Shown piece after piece: positions 25,368 to 33,943 of a stretch of 64,000 nt of DNA. The stretch lies in NCBI GenBank assembly GCA_004193285.1, contig SECP01000002.1, positions 1-64,000 of the forward strand, written 5' to 3'. The notes beneath the pieces were generated by a model that was not told where the DNA came from, did no database searches, and worked only from the letters and a program-made list of their open reading frames with translations. This DNA comes from Myxococcales bacterium. GTDB lineage: Bacteria > Myxococcota_A > Polyangia > Polyangiales > Polyangiaceae. Position numbers and translations under genes: made by a program. The first letter of the stretch is position 1. Each line of letters starts with the position of its first letter.

Positions 25368-26336
25368 CTAGAGAGCCCCGATGCGGCGGAGGAGCCAGAG
25401 GGCGAGCAGGACGGTGGCGCCGATGCCGACCATGACGAGGTGGAAGCCGTAGGGGTGGGCGGCGAAGGGCAGACCGCGCACGTTCATGCCGAAGATGCCG
25501 GTGATGAGGGTGATGGGCAGCAGGGTCGTGGTCGCGATGGAGAGCACGAAGAGGTTGCGGTTCGTGGCCTCGCTCATGTTGCCGGCGATTTCTTCTTGGA
25601 GGAGGCGAGCGCGCTCCTGGACGAGCTCTAGGTCTTGGCTCACGGCGTCCAAGCGCTCGATCGCCGAGCGGAGGGCCTTACCCGCCTCCGCGTCGTACAA
25701 GCCGGGCAGCGCGTGGGGCAAGGTGGCGAGCGCGGAGCGGTTGGCGCCCACCACGCGCCTCAGCTTGGCGACGAGGCGGCGGAGGTTGCCGAGGGGCTTG
25801 CTTTGTCCGGCGAATTTGCCTTCCAAGATGCGGTCTTCCGCTTCGTCCACCTTGTCGCCCAGTTGCGTGGCCACTTTCGCGACCGCGTCCGCCAAGCGCT
25901 CGATCAAGAGCTGAAAGACGACGACCGGGGATAAAGGCTCGCCGTAGCGGAGCAGCTCGCGCCGCAGCAGGTCGACACCGCGCAGCGGGTGGGTGCGGCC
26001 GCTGATCATTCGGTGCTCGTCGACATACAGGCGCAGCGAGCCGAGGCGCTCCGGGTCCAGATCGAAGTCGTGATAGAGGTCGCCGAGCACGGCCAAGACT
26101 CCGTGCGGCAGGAGCTCCACGTGCACCCGCGCGTCGGCGCTGAGGAGCAGGTCGCGCGCTTCCTCCGGTACGTCCTGCTGGCGGGTCAACCATGCCCGCG
26201 CGCGCGAGTCCGTCAGGTTGAGGTGCAGCCAGAGCGGGTGGTCTTGAGGCAGCGGCTCCGGCAGCTCGTCCGAGGTCGGGTGAGGCCCGGAGAGCCGGAA
26301 GCCGCAGATGAGACCAGAGCCGTCGAAGGCAGGCAC
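25368..26336 (-). CDS. CorA/ZntB-family divalent cation transporter
   Basis: This 322-residue protein has a long soluble N-terminal domain and a coiled-coil stalk (AIERLDAVSQDLELVQERARLLQEE), then two C-terminal membrane helices with the signature GMN (GIFGMNVRGLPF) between them. The N-terminal sequence (DHPLWLHLNLTDSRARAWL) fits the ZntB branch rather than classical CorA, so zinc or another divalent metal is likely. The start is GTG. It follows ppk by 18 bp on the same strand and is probably the last gene of that operon. Its 3' end abuts the tandem repeat array. Confidence 0.9.
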   Translation of the reverse strand: MPAFDGSGLICGFRLSGPHPTSDELPEPLPQDHPLWLHLNLTDSRARAWLTRQQDVPEEARDLLLSADARVHVELLPHGVLAVLGDLYHDFDLDPERLGSLRLYVDEHRMISGRTHPLRGVDLLRRELLRYGEPLSPVVVFQLLIERLADAVAKVATQLGDKVDEAEDRILEGKFAGQSKPLGNLRRLVAKLRRVVGANRSALATLPHALPGLYDAEAGKALRSAIERLDAVSQDLELVQERARLLQEEIAGNMSEATNRNLFVLSIATTTLLPITLITGIFGMNVRGLPFAAHPYGFHLVMVGIGATVLLALWLLRRIGAL

Positions 26337-26354
26337 GCTGTCGCTTTCTTTCCG

Positions 26355-28475
26355 CTAAACGATGGACGGTCCCGGCACCGCGTCCCAAGGCTTGAGGCTG
26401 GGTCTCGGACGGGTGCGGGCCACGACCGCGAGCACCTGCTCCTGCGCGTCTGGACGCGGACCACCGGCGGGTAGTTGAGGTCGACGGTAGGTGCCGTCCG
26501 GCTCCATCTCGTAGGCACCGCAGTCCTCGTGGTTGAGGGGCCAGAGGCACTCCTCCAGGACCTGCTTGCGAATCGGCTCGCTGAGCACCGGGAAGAATAG
26601 CTCCACGCGGCGGTCGAGGTTGCGCGGCATCCAATCAGCCGACGCCAAATAGAGCTCTTCTTCTCCTTCGGGGCCAAAGGCGAACACGCGCTCGTGCTCC
26701 AAAAAGCGGCCCAGGAGTGAGCGGACGCGGATGCGCTCGGAAACTCCCGGGATGCGCGGGCGCAGGCTGCACGGCCCGCGCACGACGAGGTCGATATCCG
26801 CCCCCGCGCACGACGCTTGATAGAGGGCGCGAATCACTTCCGCGTCCACGAGCGCGTTCAGCTTCGCGAAGATCCGGCCACGGCGCCCTTCACGCGCACG
26901 ACTCGCCTGCTCGCCGATGAGCTCGAGGATCTTGGTACGGAGCGCGGTGGGCGCGACGGAGAGCACGCTGTAGCGCGGCGAGATCGAGAAGCCGGACAAG
27001 GAGTTGAACAGCTCCGTCACGTCCTCCCCCACCTTGGGGTCGCACGTGAGCAGCGCGCAGTCCGTGTACAGGCGTGCGGTCGCTGCGTTGTAGTTACCGG
27101 TGGATAGATGCACGTAGCGGCGCAAATCAGTCCCCTCGCGCCGCACGATGAGCAGCGCCTTGGCGTGGGTCTTCACGTCCGCCGCGCTGTAGAAGACGTG
27201 AGCGCCGGCGCGCTCCAAAGCCCGAGCCCAGGCGATGTTGTTGGCTTCGTCGAAGCGCGCCTTCAGCTCGATCGACACCGCCACCTGCTTGCCGTTCTCC
27301 GCGGCCCGCACCAAGGCGCGCATCGCCTCCGCGTCCGCCCCCGCGCGGTAGAGCGTCATCTTGATCGCCAAGACGCCCGGGTCCAGCGCGGCGAAGCTGA
27401 GGAGATCCAGCACCGGCGCGAACGAATCGTAGGGGTGGTGCAGGCAGATGTCCCCGCCGCGAATTGCGCTGAACGGGTCCGCTTTTTCGACCCAGGCCGG
27501 GGGCACGCGCTGCACGAGCGGCGGATCGCGGAGCTCGCTCTTGTTCTGCGACGCCAGCTGGAAGAGTCCGGACAGGCCGAGCGGCGCTTGTGACTCGTAG
27601 AGGTCGTCTTCCTCGATCTCCAGCTTGTCCAGCAGCAGCTGCCGCATGTGCGGGGGTAGCTGCGGCGAAACCTCGAGCCTCACCGCCGCGCCGAAGCGAC
27701 GTCGCCGCACGCCGCGGTCCACCGCCGAGAGCAGATCCTCCGCCGCGTCCTCCAGAACGTCCAGATCCATGTCGCGCGTCACCCGAAACGGGAAGGCACC
27801 GCCGATCTCCAGCCCGGGGAACAAGTCCCCCAGGTTTTGGCCGATGAGATCTTCCATCAGCACGAAGTCCTCGGACTTGCCGCCAATGGGCGCGAAGCGC
27901 GGTAAAATTTCCGGCACTTTGACGCGAGCGAAGCGGTGCTCGCTGATCGCAGGGTCGTGGAGCTCCACCGCCAGCGACAGAGACAAGTTCGAAAGAAACG
28001 GAAACGGGTGCACCGGATCCACGCCCAGAGGGGTGAGCACGGGGAAGACGGAAGCCCGGAAGTAGTCGCGAGCCCAGCGTTGCTCCAGCTCCGACAAGTC
28101 AGTGAAGGCGCGGACGCGGATCCCGGCCGCGCTGAGCTCGGCCAGCAGCACCTCTCGGTACAAAGTGGAGGCGTCGTTGAGCTGGCGCTGGGCTACCTTG
28201 CGGATCTGCGCCAGCAGATCGCGGACCCCGATACCGTCGGCCTGCTTGGGCTCGGCGTGCGCGTCCAGCTGCTCGTGCAAGCCGGACACGCGGATCATGT
28301 AAAACTCGTCCAAGTTCGCGCCGTGAATGGCGAGGAACTTGAGCCGCTCCAGCAAGGGCCATCGAGAGTCACGCGCTTGGTCCAGGACGCGCTCATTGAA
28401 GGCAAGCCAAGACAGCTCGCGGTTCACGTACAGCGCGGGGTCGGTGAGGTCCTGTTCCTGCTCGTGGTGACTCAT
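26355..28475 (-). CDS. ppk: Polyphosphate kinase 1
   Basis: PPK1 polymerises ATP gamma-phosphate into inorganic polyphosphate. The family opening YVNRELSWLAFNERVLDQA is clear. The phospho-accepting His lies in VHLSTGNYNAATARLYTD, and a second conserved His in LGRFLEHERVFAFG. DMDLDVLEDAAEDLL and RGGDICLHHPYDSF are also typical. The ATG at 28475 (MSHHEQEQ) gives 706 residues, the usual length, with GGAG 9 nt upstream. A GTG at 28616 would add 47 Lys/Ala-rich residues but has an unusable ribosome site. It sits between an MMPL exporter gene and a cation transporter gene, likely one operon. Confidence 0.95.
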   Translation of the reverse strand: MSHHEQEQDLTDPALYVNRELSWLAFNERVLDQARDSRWPLLERLKFLAIHGANLDEFYMIRVSGLHEQLDAHAEPKQADGIGVRDLLAQIRKVAQRQLNDASTLYREVLLAELSAAGIRVRAFTDLSELEQRWARDYFRASVFPVLTPLGVDPVHPFPFLSNLSLSLAVELHDPAISEHRFARVKVPEILPRFAPIGGKSEDFVLMEDLIGQNLGDLFPGLEIGGAFPFRVTRDMDLDVLEDAAEDLLSAVDRGVRRRRFGAAVRLEVSPQLPPHMRQLLLDKLEIEEDDLYESQAPLGLSGLFQLASQNKSELRDPPLVQRVPPAWVEKADPFSAIRGGDICLHHPYDSFAPVLDLLSFAALDPGVLAIKMTLYRAGADAEAMRALVRAAENGKQVAVSIELKARFDEANNIAWARALERAGAHVFYSAADVKTHAKALLIVRREGTDLRRYVHLSTGNYNAATARLYTDCALLTCDPKVGEDVTELFNSLSGFSISPRYSVLSVAPTALRTKILELIGEQASRAREGRRGRIFAKLNALVDAEVIRALYQASCAGADIDLVVRGPCSLRPRIPGVSERIRVRSLLGRFLEHERVFAFGPEGEEELYLASADWMPRNLDRRVELFFPVLSEPIRKQVLEECLWPLNHEDCGAYEMEPDGTYRRPQLPAGGPRPDAQEQVLAVVARTRPRPSLKPWDAVPGPSIV

Positions 28476-28628
28476 TTCAGCTGACTCCGGCGATGCCGTT
28501 GGAGGCTTCTTCTGCCTCTGCTCACTAGCCGCCGCAGCCCGCTTCTTCGTGACGGAATCGTGAAGCTTGTGTGACGACACCGTCAGGGGGCGCGCATGAC
28601 GAACCGAGGCGGCCACCTCCGATGAGGC

Positions 28629-31214
28629 TCAGCTCGCCGAGCTGGGCGCCTCGCGCGCCGCCCCGCGTGCCCGCCTTTGCCGTAGTAGCTGGAGCCCGGC
28701 CGGGAGCACGAACAGAGCAGTGAAGAGGCAGGAGAGCTCGCCGAATACCGCGTATTTGCCGAAGGATTGCAGGGCGAGATTGTCGCCCGCCAACAGGGTG
28801 CCGTAGCCGAGCAGGGTCGTCATGCTGCACGCGGTGATGGCGCCGCCCACGGACTTGATGCTCGTGGAAAGGTCGCCGCGCAGCGCGCGGAAGCGGTCCA
28901 TCAAGTTGATGGCGTACTCGACTCCGATGCCGAAGGTGAGCGGCAGCGCGACGAAGTTCAAAAAATTGAGCCGGACGTCGAAGCAAGCGGCCGCACCGAG
29001 CGTGAGCCAAACTCCGAGCAGGAGCGAGCACAGCACACCGAATACCGCGCTGGGAGAGCCGGTCGCCAGAATGGACACCATGACCACGACTCCGAACGCC
29101 ACACCTATCGTGCGCGGCGCGTCCCGAGTCATCGAGCGGATCATCTCCGCGAAGACGGTGGCGCGGCTAGCGTTGGGAACCACTTGCCCGTTCGGCTCTC
29201 TGACGCCCTCGAGCAAGTCCGCGATTTTGAGCAGTTGCTCCCCACGGCTGCGCGAAAGCGTGGGGTCCAGCTCGACGAACACGGAGGTCCCGAAGCGCCC
29301 GTCCGCCTCCGTGAAGCGCTCGCGGAGGAGCGCGGGAAGGTCAGCCGCGGTGAGAGGCCGCAAGCGCTCCGGCGGGCGCATTTCGCGGGCGAGCTCCAGG
29401 TCTGGCCCCCGAAGCCGCGGCAGCGCGCGGTCCAGCTCTGCGCGGATGTCCGACAGCACCTCGAGCTTGCGCCGTACCACCTCCGGCCGGCCACCGAGGT
29501 AGTCGTAGACGGTGGTCACGCGCTGCACCAGCTTGCCGCCGAAGAGCGCGCGGTCACGGGCAACGACTGCGTCCGCCACGTGGGCGGCGTGCGCCATATC
29601 ACTCGCCAAGAGGAGGTCCGGCGCGCCGCGGGTGCCGAAGATTTCGTCCGCCTTGACGCTGGCGTGGCCTGCGCCGGCGTGGGCACTGCTCTTGCTGCGC
29701 AGCTTGCCGAAATCGTACTCCCAGGGATCGGAAATGTAGCCGTGAATCGCGGGGCCTAGCGCGACTGCGAGGCTCGCCACCACGACCAGCACCAGCGCAG
29801 GCCGGCGCGTCACCAAGCGCGCGAGCGCGGCCGCCGCACGCGGAGAACGCGACCGGGAGACCGGCGTGCTCTCACGCTCGAAGCGAGCGAGCGCCGCGAT
29901 CGCAGCCGGACACGCACCAAAGGCCGCGAACCAGCAAGCCAACGAGCCCGCCCCGCCGATCAACCCGAACTCGCTGAAGCCGCGAAAGCTCGTCACTCCC
30001 AGGGACAGGTAGGCGCCGGCGGCGGCCACTGCGCCCAGCCAGGTGCCGCGACGGCAGTCCACCGCCGCTCGGCAGAGCGCCCCCTCCAGCGGCTCACCTT
30101 GGGCGCGAAGCTCACGGTAACGCGCCACGTAGATCATCGGGATGTTGATGCCGTTGCCGGCGATGATGGAGCCCAAGAACCCGCTCGCCATGTTGAGGTG
30201 ACCGAAGGCGAGCTTGGCGGTGGCGAACGCAATGCCGCAGCCGAGCGCGGCGGAAAGACCGACGTGCAGCAGCGGCAGCGCCGAGCGGAAATACCCGATG
30301 AGCACCGCGAGGATGAGCAGCAGGGCCAGGCCGGAGACGAGCGCAATATCCGCGATCAGCGACTTGCGCTCGGCGAGCGCGTTGGGAATGTCTCCCGCGA
30401 AGCCAACCGTCATGGCGGGCTGAAACTGACCGGGGTTCAGCGCGGTGACGAGCTCCGTGGCCCGATGCAGCAGCTCGTCCGACCCGAAGTCCCCCATGCC
30501 AGCCCCGGCCGCTCGGACGAGCACGGCGTAGCGGTTCCCCGAAGGGTTTCGGAAATAGTCCGACTTGAAACGATCTTGCTCGCGCAGCTCGCGCTCTACG
30601 CGCTGGCGGAGTCGAGAAAAGGTGGAGCCGCTCTCCGGGATTTGCGGAGCCTTCGGCGCGGAGAGCGCCTGCTCGCTGGTCGCTCCGAGCTCGCGCAGCT
30701 CGTCGTCCACGAGCTCTGCGCACGGCTCGTCCAGGCCGAGCCCCAGCGTGCTCCGCTCGCGTTCTTGAGAAAGCTCGCAGCGCACGAGGCGCAAATCGCG
30801 CTCGGAAGCGAAGAGCCAGCGCTGATCGTAGAAATACCGACGCTCCGGCCCGGCGCCTTTCTGCACGGACGTGACGAGCCCTTTCGGCAGCGCGCGAAGC
30901 TCACTGACGAGCCGCTCCACGAAGCGCTCGTTGGCGGAAGAATCCGGTGATTCGACCACCACGACCAAGGTGGAAGCGCCCGCCACCTTGCGCTCCAGCG
31001 CGGCTCGGAAGCGCTGGGCGGTGCCGCTCTCGGTCGGCAACAGGCTAACGAAGTCGCCCTTCACTTGGAGTCGACTCGCGGTGCCCCACGATGCGGCGAG
31101 GACGACGAACGCGCACGCGAGCACCCGCCAGGGCCTTCGCGCCGCCCATGCGCTGTAGCGAGCAAGCCATCTATCGAGCCGCGGCTCGCGCTTCCCGGGA
31201 TGCTTCGTCACCAT
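28629..31214 (-). CDS. MMPL/RND-family exporter
   Basis: This 861-residue inner-membrane protein has the internal duplication of RND-type transporters: each half has one N-terminal helix, a large periplasmic loop and a cluster of five helices (first cluster from IADIALVSGLALLLILAVLIGYF, second from TIGVAFGVVVMVSILATG). It resembles the hopanoid/lipid exporter-like MMPL group, so a lipid substrate is plausible. GGAAGG lies 7 nt before the ATG. It is 25 bp downstream of a glycosyltransferase gene and upstream of ppk on the same strand. Confidence 0.85.
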   Translation of the reverse strand: MVTKHPGKREPRLDRWLARYSAWAARRPWRVLACAFVVLAASWGTASRLQVKGDFVSLLPTESGTAQRFRAALERKVAGASTLVVVVESPDSSANERFVERLVSELRALPKGLVTSVQKGAGPERRYFYDQRWLFASERDLRLVRCELSQERERSTLGLGLDEPCAELVDDELRELGATSEQALSAPKAPQIPESGSTFSRLRQRVERELREQDRFKSDYFRNPSGNRYAVLVRAAGAGMGDFGSDELLHRATELVTALNPGQFQPAMTVGFAGDIPNALAERKSLIADIALVSGLALLLILAVLIGYFRSALPLLHVGLSAALGCGIAFATAKLAFGHLNMASGFLGSIIAGNGINIPMIYVARYRELRAQGEPLEGALCRAAVDCRRGTWLGAVAAAGAYLSLGVTSFRGFSEFGLIGGAGSLACWFAAFGACPAAIAALARFERESTPVSRSRSPRAAAALARLVTRRPALVLVVVASLAVALGPAIHGYISDPWEYDFGKLRSKSSAHAGAGHASVKADEIFGTRGAPDLLLASDMAHAAHVADAVVARDRALFGGKLVQRVTTVYDYLGGRPEVVRRKLEVLSDIRAELDRALPRLRGPDLELAREMRPPERLRPLTAADLPALLRERFTEADGRFGTSVFVELDPTLSRSRGEQLLKIADLLEGVREPNGQVVPNASRATVFAEMIRSMTRDAPRTIGVAFGVVVMVSILATGSPSAVFGVLCSLLLGVWLTLGAAACFDVRLNFLNFVALPLTFGIGVEYAINLMDRFRALRGDLSTSIKSVGGAITACSMTTLLGYGTLLAGDNLALQSFGKYAVFGELSCLFTALFVLPAGLQLLRQRRARGAAREAPSSAS

Positions 31215-31239
31215 GTCGTACCCTTCCAGTCACGTCGCG

Positions 31240-32490
31240 TCACTCCCGAGTGTGATTGCGCGGCACACCGTGAAAGCCGGGCGTTGCTGCTGCGCCACAC
31301 CGAGCGTTTGCCTTGCTCCGAACGAGCCGCGCGTACAAGGCGAACAGTTGTTCGAAGTGTCGCTCGGTCGAAGGAAAGGAGGCGGCGGCTTGACTTGCCG
31401 CGCGCCCCAGTCGCTCATGCGGACGACCCAGTAGTCTTTGCACGGCGCGCGCCACTTCTGGCGCGCCGTCCGAGGCGCGGTACGTCTCTGCGTAGTCTGG
31501 ATGCGCGAGCGCGCCGGCTCCGCCCGCTCGCGGGACCACGACGGGCGTCCCGCTCGCGAGTGTCTCGGCGATGACGAAGCCGTAAGTCTCGGCGACAGAG
31601 CCGTGGAGAAGCAGATCCACGTTCGCCAATATCCCGGCAAACTCGGCGCGATCGCGGGTGAACGGCACGAACGTGACGTGCCCGAGGCCGCGAGCGCGGT
31701 CGATGAGGCGCTCCCGCTCCGGACCGTCCCCCAGGAGAACCAGCGCCACCGGTCGCTCACGCTGCACGAGCTGCAGTGCGTCTATCAAGAGCCCTTGGCG
31801 CTTGTCCGCGGCCATGCGCCCCGCGATCAGCACCAGGGCCGCACGCGGCTGGTCCGACAGCGGGCCAAGCAAGCGCGCACGTAGGGCTTCCGTGCGCCAC
31901 TGTGAACCCAAGTCACGGTGGGTGATGCCGAACGGCACGGTGGTGACGCGTTCACAGCCAAGCTCGCTCAATTCCGTTTCGAGCCAATGACCGGCGACGA
32001 CCGTCGCGTCGCAATGCCGGGTGATACGGCGGTGCCAGGCCCACGCGGCATACTCGATGCACTCCGAGAACGCGGTGGGCAGGGTGCGGTCCAAAACGGG
32101 ACGCACGTAGCAGCCGATTGGGTCCGAATGGTGAACGTAGACGCGCACGCAGTCGTCATCCAACAGTCTCGCGGCGAGGGCGGGCCCGAACGGGCTGGAG
32201 ATTTGCACGACGTCCGCACGACTTTCGCGCACCCAGCGTTTCATCAGGTCCAGTCGCCACGGGACGCGGTAGGTGGCGTCGTAAGGCATGCGCGGAGCAG
32301 CGTAGCGGACGAGCCGCATGCCCTCGTGCTGCGTGACGCCGGCCGCAGCCCCGGGCGCGACCACCGTGAGCTCGTGACCCGCGGCCAGCGCGGCGCGGCC
32401 CATCCGCTCCAGATACGAACGAACACCTCCTCCCCGTTCGGAGAAGAACTCGCAAAGGTCCAAAATGCGCAGTGAAGAAGCCCGCTCCAT
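31240..32490 (-). CDS. GT4-type glycosyltransferase
   Basis: This 416-residue GT-B fold enzyme starts with a Gly-rich loop (LRILDLCEFFSERGGGVRSYLERM). The donor-binding domain has VLIAGRMAADKRQGLLIDA and the EX7E motif in SVAETYGFVIAETLASGTPVV, typical of retaining family 4 enzymes. It probably transfers a sugar to a lipid or polysaccharide. Its ATG overlaps the start of the divergent glycosyltransferase gene by 26 bp. It is followed by the MMPL exporter gene, which may export the glycosylated product. Confidence 0.88.
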   Translation of the reverse strand: MERASSLRILDLCEFFSERGGGVRSYLERMGRAALAAGHELTVVAPGAAAGVTQHEGMRLVRYAAPRMPYDATYRVPWRLDLMKRWVRESRADVVQISSPFGPALAARLLDDDCVRVYVHHSDPIGCYVRPVLDRTLPTAFSECIEYAAWAWHRRITRHCDATVVAGHWLETELSELGCERVTTVPFGITHRDLGSQWRTEALRARLLGPLSDQPRAALVLIAGRMAADKRQGLLIDALQLVQRERPVALVLLGDGPERERLIDRARGLGHVTFVPFTRDRAEFAGILANVDLLLHGSVAETYGFVIAETLASGTPVVVPRAGGAGALAHPDYAETYRASDGAPEVARAVQRLLGRPHERLGRAASQAAASFPSTERHFEQLFALYARLVRSKANARCGAAATPGFHGVPRNHTRE

Positions 32491-33943
32491 CGATCACCTC
32501 GAATTCGCCGAGCCCGCCCCGGTCCCGACCTGGCCAGCGCGCATCGGCATCTTGAACGACTACGTCCGCGTGCCTCACGCGAACGGGTCGTCCTTCGCCT
32601 CGCAATTCTTGTACCGCGAGTTCAAGAAGCGCGGTCACCGCGTCACCGTGATCGGCCCCGACGATCCGGACACCGAGCCACGCGACTTGCCCGAGCGCGC
32701 CGTTTCGTTCGTGAGCCTACCGCTTCGAAATCACCCGGGCGTGCATCTGGCCTTGCCCACGCAGCGCCGGCTCCGGCGTTTGGAGCGCGAAGAGCTGGAC
32801 GTCGTACTCGCCCAAACCGGCTCCGCGATGCTCGAGGCCGGAGTGTGGTTGAGGGCGCGCCGGGGGGTGCCGCTCGTGTGCGTGAACACGATTCACTTGC
32901 CGAGCGTGTACAGCGTCATCATCCCCGAGTCCTTGTACCGCACGCGCGCCGACCAAGCTTTTCGAGAGCATGTGGTGCCCTGGCTCGAGCAGCAAATGGT
33001 GAGCGCCTACAACCAGGGGGACGGCCTGGTCGTGCTGGCCGGCGGCTTGAAGCGCTACTGGGAGGACCGCGGCGTCACCGTACCGATCCACGTCGTACCG
33101 CGCGCGGTAGACGCCTCCGTATTCGACGCGGAGGCAGGCCCGGATCCGTTCCCGGCCGCGGCCCGGCGCGGCTCGCGCCTGCTCGTAGTTTGCCGGCAAA
33201 CTCGCGAAAAAGGCGTGGCCGAGCTGCTCGAGATATTCGCCAAGTTCGTGGCCCCGGTAGTGGCCGACGCGACCCTCACCCTCGTGGGTGACGGCCCGGA
33301 CCGGGACACCTTCGCGCAGTTGGCCGAGCGCCTCGGTATCGAGCGACGCGTCTTCTTTGCCGGCGAGCAGCCGCTCGGGCGCATCCCGACCTTTTTGAAG
33401 CACGCGGACGTGTTCGTCTACACCTCGCTGAGCGAAACGTACGGCCAAGTCGTGAGCGAAGCCCAGTGGTGCCGAATACCGGTCGTCGCGCTTGCGGACG
33501 GGATGGGCGTCTCGCAGCAGCTGGAAGACGAGAAAACCGGGCTACTGGTGGACCCCATGGGGGACGCGGAGCAGGTCAAGTGGCGGTTCGCGAAGGCCGT
33601 GCTGCGCCTGCTCCACGACCCGCGTGAGCGCGAGCGGCTCGCGGTCGAAGCCGCCGCGGACGTGCGAAGGCGCGCGCGAGTCGAGGTCAGCGTGCAGCGC
33701 TACTACGGCGCGTTCGAAGCCGCGCAGGAACACTACCAGCGGAGCCTTCGTAGTGCGGAGCGACCGAGCGAGCTCCGCTCACTCGCGCGGTGGACGGGCC
33801 TCCACCTCACGCTCGCAGGCATGGGTTTGCTGCGCCCGCCGGGTACCATCAACCGCAATCAGGCGCGCCAGCCCAACTGGGACGGCGGTCGAGTGAAGGC
33901 TATTTCGCTCGATGGTGCCCTTGGCGTCCTGCCAGGAGCATGA
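32465..33943 (+). CDS. GT4-type glycosyltransferase, divergent from its neighbour
   Basis: This 492-residue GT-B enzyme has an N-terminal acceptor domain (ARIGILNDYVRVPHANGSSF) and a donor domain with LLVVCRQTREKGVAELLEIF, LVGDGPDRDTF and the EX7E motif in LSETYGQVVSEAQWCRIPVV. The N-terminal layout resembles sulfoquinovosyl- or mannosyl-transferases of glycolipid synthesis, but the donor cannot be assigned. The C-terminal 50 residues extend past the domain. The last 44 bp overlap the convergent GT32 fusion gene. Confidence 0.87.
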   Translation: MRSEEARSIDHLEFAEPAPVPTWPARIGILNDYVRVPHANGSSFASQFLYREFKKRGHRVTVIGPDDPDTEPRDLPERAVSFVSLPLRNHPGVHLALPTQRRLRRLEREELDVVLAQTGSAMLEAGVWLRARRGVPLVCVNTIHLPSVYSVIIPESLYRTRADQAFREHVVPWLEQQMVSAYNQGDGLVVLAGGLKRYWEDRGVTVPIHVVPRAVDASVFDAEAGPDPFPAAARRGSRLLVVCRQTREKGVAELLEIFAKFVAPVVADATLTLVGDGPDRDTFAQLAERLGIERRVFFAGEQPLGRIPTFLKHADVFVYTSLSETYGQVVSEAQWCRIPVVALADGMGVSQQLEDEKTGLLVDPMGDAEQVKWRFAKAVLRLLHDPRERERLAVEAAADVRRRARVEVSVQRYYGAFEAAQEHYQRSLRSAERPSELRSLARWTGLHLTLAGMGLLRPPGTINRNQARQPNWDGGRVKAISLDGALGVLPGA

